DNA from: Pseudoalteromonas shioyasakiensis
GTDB taxonomy: Bacteria; Pseudomonadota; Gammaproteobacteria; Enterobacterales; Alteromonadaceae
DNA: 64,000 nucleotides
Reading direction: 5' to 3'
NCBI RefSeq assembly: GCF_022398475.1
Contig: NZ_JAKEVM010000001.1
Location: forward strand, 1-64,000
The notes under the pieces are model-generated. The model did no database searches and was not told the origin of the DNA. It worked only from the letters and a program-made list of their open reading frames with translations. Positions 35,898 to 45,220 of the stretch are shown here, one piece after another; position 1 is the first letter of the stretch, and each line of letters starts with the position of its first letter. Both the position numbers and the translations under genes were made by a program.

Positions 35898-37775
35898 TTA
35901 TTCAGCGGCATTAATCCCAATAGCAGATTGCATAAATAGCGGGACTGGTTGCTCAGTCGCTAAATCAACCGCAATGATTTTCTTATTCTTGTACTGTGCC
36001 CAATCTAGGGTGCGTGTAACATAGCCATTACTAGCAATGCTTAATTGACCACTGATACCACTAAAGCGTTTGCCTTGTACCATACTCAGTTGTTTTACAT
36101 CACCGAGCATACTGGCTGCATCGAACGCCATGGCAAATAAGCGCTGGCTTATATCAGCGTTTTCTGGCCATAAGCTTTCGTACTGTTGGCGTAAATTGTG
36201 TTGCTGAATTTGACCGTCAAGCATCCAAGGTAGTTCCGTAAAATAAAGGCCATCTAGGTCGCCTTTATCGGTTCTATCAATTTGTTTACTGTGGCTTTTT
36301 GAGCTGGCATAAAGCGGGATTCTATCTGCGAAGGTACTCACATTAACGTCTAAATAAGGCTTGATTAAGCGTGTTTCGGTGGCATCACCTAAAATATAAA
36401 TCACGTCAATGTCGCTGCGTGAGCGGGTTTCACTTTCTACTTCTTGCTTGAATAATGATTTGACGACTTTAATACGCTCTTTACTTTGGTCTACTTCAAG
36501 TAAGCCAGTGATGGTTTTCGGCATATCATCTTTACCTGAGTAAAACCCTATTTGTGGTTTAACTTCGCTGTATCGTTGCCACTGCGTATTAAAGTGTTCA
36601 ACTAAACGCTGACCGTTACTATTATTAGGGGCTAGCAACATCGGCTTTTGATAGCCTGCTGTTAAAAATCGCTCTAATGCTTGCTGAACTTCATGCTCAG
36701 GGCTTAGTGCAAAGAAAAAGTGCTGCTGTGAAATTCGCTCACCATCAAAGGTGTTTAAATGCATTACCGGGTAATCAACCAGTGTTTGTGCGCTAGTAAG
36801 CTTTTCGATATTGCTTTTTAGTAGTGGGCCAATAACAAAATCAGCATTAAATTCGCTTAGCTTGAGTGAGATCTCTGCAGCTGATAGTGATTCATCAATA
36901 AATAGGGTTTGCTCTAATGACTGTCCATCTAAGGCCGCAAGCACACCGGCTTTTAAGGCATCACCTAATCGCTCATTAGCACCTGATTGTGGAATAAGCA
37001 CAGCTAAACGGTTCACATTTAAAGGTTCAATTTGTACCAGCTCAGTCACTTTTTTTGGTAGTACCTCAGCAGCTGGGTGACCCGGGTAGCGACGCAGCCA
37101 GTTATTCATTGCTTGGTGAAGTTCTACAGGCGCACCTAAATACACTTGATGATAAAGCGCTAAATTAACCCAACCTTGTTGCACCACAGAGCCTCGGTTA
37201 AAGCGCTCAAGTGCGTACGATGAAAGCTGGGTTAGGTTTTGCCATAAATCTTTGTTTAAATTGGCAACGGTAAAGTTATTTTCGCTGCTAAGTGTTGATG
37301 CCTTAAAAAAGAAAGGCATTGCTTGTTTTGGCATACCTTGCGACGCGTAAACGCGCGCAGTCAGGTATTGATGCCATGCTTGATGCTCTGGCTGGCTTAA
37401 CTGAGGCTCAAGTTGTTGTAACTGAGCTAAAGCTAAGTCGCTTTTGCCTTGATGCTCTTGCGCAAGGGCAATGTAAAGTTTGTTTTGAATTTGGTCGACA
37501 CTTGGGGTTGCTTCAAGTTCGAGGCAGATTTTTTCTAGCAGTGCCCAGCGCTCTTCACTGATAGCCGCATCACGTGCAGTATATAAAAGCTGGATTTTAT
37601 CGGCACCCTGACGGTTTAGCGCCGCTTGGTACATAGATTGTGCGTCGGTTAGCTGTGATAGCGCAATACTCGATTGGCTCGATTGATTTTCTGCACTATT
37701 TCGAGGTTTTTCGGTTGTGCTACAAGCCGATAACCCTGACAATACAATTAATAGACTAACAAGTTTAAGTCGCAC
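35898..37775 (-). CDS. lpoA: Penicillin-binding protein activator LpoA
   Basis: 625 residues. Lipoprotein signal with lipobox LSAC (Cys 18), N-terminal TPR-like domain (about 40-245) and C-terminal periplasmic-binding-protein-like domain (about 255-615). This outer-membrane lipoprotein reaches through peptidoglycan to activate PBP1a. It is divergent from rsmI, as in other gammaproteobacteria. Confidence 0.95.
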   Translation of the reverse strand: MRLKLVSLLIVLSGLSACSTTEKPRNSAENQSSQSSIALSQLTDAQSMYQAALNRQGADKIQLLYTARDAAISEERWALLEKICLELEATPSVDQIQNKLYIALAQEHQGKSDLALAQLQQLEPQLSQPEHQAWHQYLTARVYASQGMPKQAMPFFFKASTLSSENNFTVANLNKDLWQNLTQLSSYALERFNRGSVVQQGWVNLALYHQVYLGAPVELHQAMNNWLRRYPGHPAAEVLPKKVTELVQIEPLNVNRLAVLIPQSGANERLGDALKAGVLAALDGQSLEQTLFIDESLSAAEISLKLSEFNADFVIGPLLKSNIEKLTSAQTLVDYPVMHLNTFDGERISQQHFFFALSPEHEVQQALERFLTAGYQKPMLLAPNNSNGQRLVEHFNTQWQRYSEVKPQIGFYSGKDDMPKTITGLLEVDQSKERIKVVKSLFKQEVESETRSRSDIDVIYILGDATETRLIKPYLDVNVSTFADRIPLYASSKSHSKQIDRTDKGDLDGLYFTELPWMLDGQIQQHNLRQQYESLWPENADISQRLFAMAFDAASMLGDVKQLSMVQGKRFSGISGQLSIASNGYVTRTLDWAQYKNKKIIAVDLATEQPVPLFMQSAIGINAAE

Positions 37776-37836
37776 AATGATTTCCCGATACGTTAACGCG
37801 ATTTGCTTATATTACTGACTGACGCAGGAGACCTCA

Positions 37837-38694
37837 ATGTTAAATGAGGACAATTCAGATAAAATCGGCACTCTTTACATTGTTGCCACGCCTATTGGTA
37901 ACTTTGATGACATCAGCCAGCGTGCCATCCAAACCCTATCTGAGGTTGACTTAATAGCCGCTGAAGATACTCGTCATACAGGAAAGTTGTTAAGCCACTT
38001 TAATATCAAAGCAAAAACCTTTGCTCTGCATGACCATAACGAGAAACAAAAAGCGCAACAAATTGTAGATTGGTTAGAGCAAGGAATGAACATTGCGCTG
38101 GTATCTGACGCCGGCACGCCACTTATTAGCGACCCTGGTTATGCGGTGGTCAATTTATGCCGTGAACAAGGCGCGCACGTCGCGCCAGTGCCGGGAGCAT
38201 GTGCTGCAATTACCGCTGTATGTTGTTCTGGTTTACCAACAGATCGTTTTCAGTTTATTGGTTTTACACCAGCAAAGAGTAAAGCAAGGCAGACCTTTTT
38301 CATTGAAGCGGTAAACTCAGGTATTACTAGCATCATGTATGAAAGTACCCACCGTATTATGGTGAGCCTTGATGATTTAGAAGCAGCACTCGGTGCAGAG
38401 CAGCCAGTAGTGTTTGCCAAAGAACTTACCAAAACTTTCGAAACCTTTTTCAATGGCACAGTTGCCGAGCTAAAACAGTTCTTAACGGATGATCCCACTA
38501 AGCAGCGTGGTGAAATCGTACTTATGCTACCGGGTAAAGCAAAGCAAAGTGACGATATTCCAGAAGATGCGCGCCGCATGCTAGGTTTACTCGAAGCCGA
38601 AATGCCACTGAAAAAAGCCTGTGGTGTTGTGGCTGAGTATTTTGGTTTGAAGAAAAACGCACTTTATAAAGCAATTATTGACGAAAAAGGCTAA
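37837..38694 (+). CDS. rsmI: 16S rRNA (cytidine-1402-2'-O)-methyltransferase RsmI
   Basis: 285 residues of the tetrapyrrole-methylase fold. Conserved motifs are GTLYIVATPIGN, AAEDTRHTGKLL and LVSDAGTPLISDPG. It methylates C1402 near the ribosomal P site. Followed directly by the RNase P RNA gene. Confidence 0.97.
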   Translation: MLNEDNSDKIGTLYIVATPIGNFDDISQRAIQTLSEVDLIAAEDTRHTGKLLSHFNIKAKTFALHDHNEKQKAQQIVDWLEQGMNIALVSDAGTPLISDPGYAVVNLCREQGAHVAPVPGACAAITAVCCSGLPTDRFQFIGFTPAKSKARQTFFIEAVNSGITSIMYESTHRIMVSLDDLEAALGAEQPVVFAKELTKTFETFFNGTVAELKQFLTDDPTKQRGEIVLMLPGKAKQSDDIPEDARRMLGLLEAEMPLKKACGVVAEYFGLKKNALYKAIIDEKG

Positions 38695-38724
38695 TTCTTT
38701 ACTGCATAGACGTGCGCGCTCAGG

Positions 38725-38730
38725 TATACT
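38725..38730 (+). promoter_or_regulatory. -10 element of rnpB
   Basis: TATACT followed by GCGCGCC, a GC-rich discriminator as in stable-RNA promoters, ending just before the RNA 5' end at about 38738. No good -35 is apparent at 16-18 bases. Confidence 0.6.
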
Positions 38731-38737
38731 GCGCGCC

Positions 38738-39085
<348 letters not shown>

Positions 39086-39095
39086 TAAATTACAT

Positions 39096-39127
39096 AAAAA
39101 GCCTCGCAGCAATGCGGGGCTTTTTGC
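39096..39127 (+). terminator. Rho-independent terminator of rnpB
   Basis: AAAAAGCCTCGC and GCGGGGCTTTTT pair (with G-U) about 10 bases after the mature 3' end. Confidence 0.88.
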
Positions 39128-39178
39128 TATCTACATGGACACAAAATTAAGAAAATCCACTCCGCGCATACAAAACAG

Positions 39179-39237
39179 CGGCTTATTGGCTGATTCACCA
39201 ACTTATACAAGAGCCTTGGTATTTACCGAGGCTTTTT
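39179..39237 (+). repeat. Partial duplicate of the rnpB 3' end with a second terminator
   Basis: CGGCTTATTGGCTGATTCAC at 39179-39198 repeats the rnpB 3' end (39067-39086) with one mismatch. Similarity weakens after that but leads, as in the first copy, into a terminator hairpin (AGCCTTGGTA with TACCGAGGCT, then T5). The two copies are 112 bases apart. Confidence 0.8.
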
Positions 39238-39444
39238 GTTTTCTAAAAGAGCCATGTTTTCGAAACCCTCAAACCAAATCGAAATTGTTTGCTCTTTATT
39301 ATCAAGAGGGCACTCTTCAGTTGTTTAACCATTCTCTGCAAACTAGGAATTTTTCTTAGCCACACTAAGAAAGTCACTCATTATTATAACGGCTTGTTCT
39401 GTATATCCTTTAAATCTAATTTACTTATGCTTAATGGATTGAAA

Positions 39445-39966
39445 ATGAGTGTTATTGAGGGAAGTACTAAGGAGTTTGGCAATACGACTATTCTTCTTCA
39501 TAGCTTAGGCTCTTCTTGTTACAGAATTGAATGGTATAGCAGGATGACGGGGGCGTCTACGAGTTTAGCTAGGCTCAAGCAAGGCAAGTACGTTGTTATT
39601 CGTAAGTGGGCACAAGTGAAAAATATGTCTGATGTTTCGAGCGAATTTAGTAGTCGAAATAGCGCTTTGATACACTTTCTAAATAACGTTGATATTGTTA
39701 AATCCCATGATGACTGGATCAGTGCCGCTAAGCAGCATTGTCTAAATTTGTTTGTTGAAAACGAGGGGCTTAAACCCGTTACTAAAGCGAGTTTTCCTAA
39801 ACCGAGGTTGCAAGGTGCAATTGGTAAAGAAGTTGTTGTTAAATCGAAGTTGGGCGAAAGGGAAATAGCGCATGGCTTGTTGTTACAGCTTATAGGTAAT
39901 CAAGCAGAAATACAGCTTGCGAATATTAAGAAAAAATATCTTACCAAGCAGGTTTATTTAAGGTAA
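39445..39966 (+). CDS. Hypothetical protein
   Basis: About 173 residues from ATG 39445 (MSVIEGST). The frame is open upstream to 39289 with ATG also at 39427, and no start has a strong ribosome-binding site. No signal peptide, membrane helix or recognised domain. The C-terminal part is basic (KKKYLTKQV), and the middle has a KLGEREIAHGLLLQLIGNQAEIQL segment. No gene is coupled to it. It sits between the rnpB duplication and a two-component system, in what looks like accessory DNA. Confidence 0.6.
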   Translation: MSVIEGSTKEFGNTTILLHSLGSSCYRIEWYSRMTGASTSLARLKQGKYVVIRKWAQVKNMSDVSSEFSSRNSALIHFLNNVDIVKSHDDWISAAKQHCLNLFVENEGLKPVTKASFPKPRLQGAIGKEVVVKSKLGEREIAHGLLLQLIGNQAEIQLANIKKKYLTKQVYLR

Positions 39967-39976
39967 CTAGTTGTAT

Positions 39977-41545
39977 TCAAATATCAAAGTATACTTCAAT
40001 TTTAAATCCATCTATTTCTGTAACCGTACATGTACCGCCAAGGGCAATAACCCGCTCTTCAATAAATGATAACCCGTAGCCACCAGACTCTTGCAGTGTG
40101 GTCTTGGTTTTTCCATTATCCATAATAGTAAGGCATATATACTGTTCGTGAGCCAACAAGCTGAGCCTTAGCTCTGTGGCTGTACTGTGCTTGATGCAGT
40201 TTGTGACTGCTTCTTGGCAAATTCTGTAAATAGCTGTTTGATGTTCATCTGATATTGCTGAACTTAAGTTTATTTCAGCTACGTATTTGATTGATGCTTT
40301 ACTTAGCAGAGAGTTAAAGCGTCCTTCTTTAAGAGCTTGCTCTAGCCCAAGCTCATCAAGCTCTCTAGGTCTTAAGTGATGCATAATTTGATAAACAGAG
40401 TCATACATCGCCTTTGCATTTTCTTTTAGGCCTTCAACGAGGGTATTTTCATTATTTCGTTGTGCTATCGAAAGTACCGTCAGGTCAGTTTTAAGTGCTG
40501 TTAGATTTTGGCCTAATTCGTCATGAAGTTCTTGAGACAAATACTTTCGCTCATTTTCTTGCACAGTTACCATGCGTTTAGCAAGCTGTTTATTTTTCTC
40601 AAGCAGCGCAGTGAGTTTTTCGTTACTGGCTTGTAGTTGATTATTTTTGATCTTTAACTCGTTAGTGGCGGTCCCTACCAGTAACCCTGTTACTGAATTG
40701 GCCAGGATAAATAATTGGCTAATGTAAGTATTGGTCGCATCTTGGGTGAGGCCTGCTTGTGCAACGATCAGCGTATTACTTACCAAGGCGCTTGCTATTG
40801 CTCCTTTAATACCAAATTTATAAGAGAACCAAATTACCGGTAGAAGTGAGCAAAGGCGTAGCAAAGGGTAAAGATCTGAGTGGCCTAGGTAACTAACAAT
40901 GTAAATAGATGCCAGTGCTAATAAGCTTAGTAAAATAACAGCATGATGACGAGAGGGCACAAGGCTGTAGCTTTGGCTAATTAACAATAATGCTGGGGCC
41001 ACTAATAATGTTCCCGTCAAGTCGCCTAATGTCATATTAAGTTGATATTGTAATACTTGCTTACCTTCTAACCAGGTTGTGAATTCAAAGGCGCTCGAAA
41101 ACAAAAACCATTTAAAAGAAGCTGAAAAAACGGCTAGTAGAATTAACGACAAAGCCCCGGAATTAGAGGTGATTTTTGGTGGCCAGCGGCTTTTCTTAAA
41201 GCTGTAGACGATAGCCATATAGGTTAATTCTTGAAAGAAACCGTGAAATAAATCAAAGCTCCATTCACCATTGTAATAGACACCTAAATACGACGCATAA
41301 AGTCGAGAAGCAATCCAAAGCATTAGCCAAAATCGCACTGGAAAAATAACAAAAAATGCGAGCTTCACCCCTGCTGGCAGGTATATAGCACTACTTTGGG
41401 CAACGGTTTCTAAATGATTACTCACCCAAGAGGATAAATATAAGGCTAAAAAGTAAAGCGCAAACACCAATAACTGGTTAAATGCTTCAGTTATTAAGCT
41501 AAGTGAAGAACACTTTGTTGAAACGAGCTTATGCCAGTTCATCAA
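39977..41545 (-). CDS. MASE1-type membrane sensor histidine kinase (NarL/UhpB class)
   Basis: 522 residues. The N-terminal MASE1-like membrane domain of about eight helices (about 20-290, LPAGVKLAFFVIFP and LRLCSLLPVIWFSYKFGIKGA) is followed by a short coiled coil, a HisKA_3 dimerisation domain with phospho-His H341 in SQELHDELGQN, and a HATPase_c domain (CQEAVTNCIKHS and GGYGLSFIEERV). It would phosphorylate the regulator encoded immediately upstream, whose gene it overlaps by 17 bases. The signal is unknown. Confidence 0.9.
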   Translation of the reverse strand: MMNWHKLVSTKCSSLSLITEAFNQLLVFALYFLALYLSSWVSNHLETVAQSSAIYLPAGVKLAFFVIFPVRFWLMLWIASRLYASYLGVYYNGEWSFDLFHGFFQELTYMAIVYSFKKSRWPPKITSNSGALSLILLAVFSASFKWFLFSSAFEFTTWLEGKQVLQYQLNMTLGDLTGTLLVAPALLLISQSYSLVPSRHHAVILLSLLALASIYIVSYLGHSDLYPLLRLCSLLPVIWFSYKFGIKGAIASALVSNTLIVAQAGLTQDATNTYISQLFILANSVTGLLVGTATNELKIKNNQLQASNEKLTALLEKNKQLAKRMVTVQENERKYLSQELHDELGQNLTALKTDLTVLSIAQRNNENTLVEGLKENAKAMYDSVYQIMHHLRPRELDELGLEQALKEGRFNSLLSKASIKYVAEINLSSAISDEHQTAIYRICQEAVTNCIKHSTATELRLSLLAHEQYICLTIMDNGKTKTTLQESGGYGLSFIEERVIALGGTCTVTEIDGFKIEVYFDI

Positions 41546-42158
41546 GTGTGATCATCCCGGAATCTATAGCAACTTTTAATAATTCAAATGAATTAGTGAC
41601 TTCAAGTTTGTTGTATATATTCGTTTTATGTACGTGGGCTGTTTTGGGCATCATATCGAGTTGTTGCGCAACTTGTTTAGCATTTAGCCCTTTGGCAAAT
41701 AAGGGAAGTGCCTCTTTCTCTCTTGGTGTTAAAAAAGAAAGTTTGCTTGCAGGGGAAGTAGTATTAAATTTCACATCTTCACTGATATAGCGCCCTCCTT
41801 TAATAACTGAATTGACTGCATCAATTAAAGCTTCTGATGCTGAGCGTTTAGAAACATAACCTTGAGCGCCGAGCTTTAAGGCGTTGCTAACGTATGGCTC
41901 GTAGTCATACATAGAAGCAACAATGGTTTTTATGTCGGGAAAGTGAGTGTTTAGATAGGTAAGAAATGCGAGTCCGTTTTCACCGTCATGCATTGATATA
42001 TCAACAATAAATACATTAGGTTGCTCTAAGTTAACAGCAAGTTTTGCCTCAGTGACTGAGCAGGCTTCTATGATAACTTGCCACCCGTTTTGTAGCTCTA
42101 ATAATTTTTTAAAGCTATCTCTAACCAGTTGATGATCTTCAATGATTCCAATTCGCAT
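41529..42158 (-). CDS. LuxR/NarL-family response regulator
   Basis: 209 residues. REC domain (1-120) with phospho-acceptor D53 in VFIVDISMHD, and a LuxR-type HTH (about 145-205: LTPREKEALPLFAKGLNAKQVAQQL). It is the first gene of a two-gene unit with the overlapping MASE1 kinase. Targets cannot be told; the 250-base upstream region has no obvious repeat. Confidence 0.93.
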   Translation of the reverse strand: MRIGIIEDHQLVRDSFKKLLELQNGWQVIIEACSVTEAKLAVNLEQPNVFIVDISMHDGENGLAFLTYLNTHFPDIKTIVASMYDYEPYVSNALKLGAQGYVSKRSASEALIDAVNSVIKGGRYISEDVKFNTTSPASKLSFLTPREKEALPLFAKGLNAKQVAQQLDMMPKTAHVHKTNIYNKLEVTNSFELLKVAIDSGMITLDELA

Positions 42159-42344
42159 AATCCCTCCATAGATTTTTATTATATCCCTAATTCAATAAGT
42201 TATGTCTAGGAATTATTCTTATATTAATTAAATACGCGTTCATGTGTCCTGATTTTAATGGGACTAAAGCTTAGGAACATTTCTAGTTTAAACGCTATAT
42301 TTTCTGAATCGTTGTGATTATTGATCTCGGACAAGGTTACTGCG

Positions 42345-42372
42345 TTGACTCTGTATGTTGCAGTGGTACAGT
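42345..42372 (+). promoter_or_regulatory. Promoter of the DUF465 gene
   Basis: TTGACT (-35, 42345-42350), 16 bases, then TACAGT (-10, 42367-42372) with an upstream TGG making an extended -10. It ends 37 bases before the ATG. The rest of the 250-base gap back to the response-regulator gene shows nothing else. Confidence 0.65.
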
Positions 42373-42408
42373 GAAATTGAACTTAAATTCTAGCTAAAGG
42401 AGTTGCCC

Positions 42409-42651
42409 ATGCTAGGCGAAAAACACTCGTTATTGAATGAATTCCCTGAGTTTAATGAATTAATCCATAGCCTCGCGAAACACGATGCTCACTTCAAGAA
42501 AACCATGCAACGTTACGATGATATGGATAAAGAAATTCGCTCTCTTGAGTTGCAAGACTCTCCAATAGAAGATGCGGACATGCATGAAAAGAAGCATCAA
42601 CGCGCCGTGCTAAAAGATGAACTTTATGACTTTTTAAAAGCCAGTGCTTAA
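42409..42651 (+). CDS. YdcH-like DUF465 protein
   Basis: 80 residues, small, charged and helical, of the DUF465/YdcH family (HSLLNEFPEF and LELQDSPIEDADMHEKKHQRAVLKDELY). Function unknown. ATG 42409 is chosen because AAAGGAG lies 6 bases upstream. Confidence 0.92.
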   Translation: MLGEKHSLLNEFPEFNELIHSLAKHDAHFKKTMQRYDDMDKEIRSLELQDSPIEDADMHEKKHQRAVLKDELYDFLKASA

Positions 42652-42834
42652 TAAATGAATCGAATAATGCTCCTGCTAACTGCATTCTTACGGTAGGAGC
42701 TTGTTCTCCCCTCTATTTTTACTCTCCAATCGTATTTAATCGCAATATCCCTTTACTCAATCAAGGTTATGATAGTCTTAGCGCGATTTTTTAAGGCAAC
42801 AATGGAATAGTGCTTTGCACTGACTGGGATTAAC

Positions 42835-45081
42835 ATGATTAAAAAAAATATTATTACTACTTCATTAGCACTCATGGGTGTTGTCGCTGTAGGTAGCGCA
42901 CACGCTGATGAAGGGCAGTGGCAACCGCATCAATTAAAACAATTACAAAGCGAGTTTGACCGCGTTGGTATTGAGTTACCGGCTTCACAAGTGGCAGATC
43001 TTAACCAATATCCACTCAATGCAGTGGTTGGTTTAGGCTATTGCTCTGCATCATTTGTTTCACCAAAAGGCTTAGCTGTAACTAATCATCACTGTGCTTA
43101 TGGCGCGATTCAAAATAACAGCACACCAGAAAATAACTTAATTGAAAAAGGCTTTTTAGCAGCTGACTTGTCAAAAGAATTACCAGCAGGCCCGCAAGAG
43201 CGTTTGTACGTAACTGAACAAGTGGATAATGTAACAGAACGCGTACTGGGTAATTTACCAGCAGGTCTACACGGCAAAGAGCGTTTTGAGGCGATTCAGG
43301 CAAACCGCAAAGCCTTGATCAGCGAGTGTGAGTCAGATCCTAACTATCGTTGTACAGTCCGTGATTTCCACCATGGGCTAGAGTACTTCATGATCAAACA
43401 ACTGATGATCAAAGATGTGCGCTTAGTGTATGCTCCGGCAGAAGCGCTAGGTAACTTTGGTGGTGACATCGATAACTTTGAATACCCACGTCACACGGCC
43501 GATTTTACTTTCGTACGTGGTTATGTTGGTAAAGATGGCAAGCCTGCAGATTACAGCGAAGATAACGTACCTTATGAGCCAAAGTCGTTCTTAAAAGTGA
43601 ATGCGAGCGGCGTAAGCTTAGGTGATGGTGTGCTGGTGGCTGGTTACCCTGGCCGCACTAGCCGCTATAAACTAGCAGATGAAGTAAATTATTCAGCGAG
43701 TTGGTATTATCCTACATTGCTTAATACTTACAACATGACCCTTGATGTGATTGCCAAGCAGAGCAAAGGCGATGAGCAAGCACAAGTTAAATATGCCTCT
43801 CGTGTAAAAAGCACTAACAACCGTTTAAAGAAACTGGAAGGCTTACAAGATGGCTTTAAAGTAACGGATATTCCGGGTATTAAAGCTGCGCAAGAGCAAG
43901 AATACTTAGCTTGGTTTGCACAAAGTGCTGAGCGTAAAGCTTACGCAGATTCATATCACGCATTAAAGTCATTATTAGTAGAAGCGCACGCACAGCAACA
44001 AAGCCATTTTTACTTTGATTACGCAAAACGCGCAGATTTATTAAGTACGGCAATTCGTTTATACCGCTTAGCTAAAGAAAGCGAAAAGCCAAATGCAGAG
44101 CGCGAAATGGGTTACCAAGAGCGCGATCTTCCTATGCTTAAAGCGCGTTTAGAGCGTTTACAAAAACAGTTTACGCCTGAAGTCGATAAAGCCTTATGGT
44201 TAAGCTACTTAGGTAACTATTTAGCGCAAGATAAAGCAGCGCAAGTTGCGGCATTAAACGACGGCTTAGGTATTACAGATACCACTACACAGGCTGAGCT
44301 TGAAGCGATAATTGCTTCTTTTTATGCTAAAACAGAACTTAAAGATACAGCAACGCGTGTTAGCTGGATTGGTAAATCAGTAGCCGAATTTGAAGCATCA
44401 AACGACCCATTCATAAAGTTAGCTGTTGCTCTATACGATACCAACATGGCACAAGAAGCTGATAAAAAAGAAATGGCGGGTCGCTTAGCTGAAATTCGTC
44501 CGCAATATATGCAAGCCGTGATCGCCTTTAATACAGCCAAAGGTAAGCCAGTTTACCCAGATGCAAATGGCACATTACGCGTAAGCTATGCACAAGTTGA
44601 TGGTTACCCAGCAGCAGATGCTGTGTATAAAACGCCATTTACATCACTACGTGGTTTAGTGGCTAAACACACAGGTGAAAAACCATTTGTTGTTACCGAT
44701 AAAGTACTTGAAGCATACAAAAAGCAAGCATTTGGCGCGTATTACCGTGGTGACTTAGGTCTACCAGGCGTAAGTTGTAGCTTATTCAGCTTTGGTTGTG
44801 AGCCTCAGGCGGCTAAACCTCTTGAAGTTAACTCAGTACCAGTCAACTTTTTAAGTAGCGCTGATACCACAGGGGGTAACTCAGGTTCGCCAGTCATGAA
44901 TGGTAAAGGTGAATTAGTGGGTCTTAATTTTGACTCGACTTATGAATCAATCACCAAAGATTGGTACTTTAACGCCAAGATCACCCGTGCTATTCACGTT
45001 GATATTCGATACATGCTTTGGTTAATGGAAGAAGTTGATAACGCAGGTTACCTACTTGATGAAATGACCCTAGTTAAATAG
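42835..45081 (+). CDS. S46 family dipeptidyl-peptidase (DPP7/DPP11 type)
   Basis: 748 residues. Signal peptide (about 1-24, ending HADE). Chymotrypsin-like S46 catalytic elements are NHHC (84-87), GDIDNFEYPRH, and nucleophile S683 in TTGGNSGSP. The family removes dipeptides from oligopeptides in the periplasm or at the surface. The position that sets P1 specificity in characterised enzymes (Gly in DPP7, Arg in DPP11) appears to be Ser701 in NFDSTYES, so acidic specificity is not expected. It has its own terminator. Confidence 0.93.
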   Translation: MIKKNIITTSLALMGVVAVGSAHADEGQWQPHQLKQLQSEFDRVGIELPASQVADLNQYPLNAVVGLGYCSASFVSPKGLAVTNHHCAYGAIQNNSTPENNLIEKGFLAADLSKELPAGPQERLYVTEQVDNVTERVLGNLPAGLHGKERFEAIQANRKALISECESDPNYRCTVRDFHHGLEYFMIKQLMIKDVRLVYAPAEALGNFGGDIDNFEYPRHTADFTFVRGYVGKDGKPADYSEDNVPYEPKSFLKVNASGVSLGDGVLVAGYPGRTSRYKLADEVNYSASWYYPTLLNTYNMTLDVIAKQSKGDEQAQVKYASRVKSTNNRLKKLEGLQDGFKVTDIPGIKAAQEQEYLAWFAQSAERKAYADSYHALKSLLVEAHAQQQSHFYFDYAKRADLLSTAIRLYRLAKESEKPNAEREMGYQERDLPMLKARLERLQKQFTPEVDKALWLSYLGNYLAQDKAAQVAALNDGLGITDTTTQAELEAIIASFYAKTELKDTATRVSWIGKSVAEFEASNDPFIKLAVALYDTNMAQEADKKEMAGRLAEIRPQYMQAVIAFNTAKGKPVYPDANGTLRVSYAQVDGYPAADAVYKTPFTSLRGLVAKHTGEKPFVVTDKVLEAYKKQAFGAYYRGDLGLPGVSCSLFSFGCEPQAAKPLEVNSVPVNFLSSADTTGGNSGSPVMNGKGELVGLNFDSTYESITKDWYFNAKITRAIHVDIRYMLWLMEEVDNAGYLLDEMTLVK

Positions 45082-45099
45082 CTCCGCTATGTTAATAAT

Positions 45100-45128
45100 A
45101 ACCGCAGCAATCGCTGCGGTTTTTTTAT
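45100..45128 (+). terminator. Rho-independent terminator after the S46 peptidase
   Basis: AACCGCAGC and GCTGCGGTT pair around AATC, followed by a T run, 19 bases after the stop. Confidence 0.92.
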
Positions 45129-45220
45129 GTCTTTAATTTTTGCCAATCTAACGTTTTTAATTTGTTTATTTTCAATACTTTTGTAATGTACAAATCAGAT
45201 ACTTTTACTTGGGAAAAATA

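Noticed and set aside
39135-39359. 74-residue plus-strand frame downstream of rnpB
   Set aside because: It spans the partial rnpB copy and its terminator and has no ribosome-binding site or protein-like composition.
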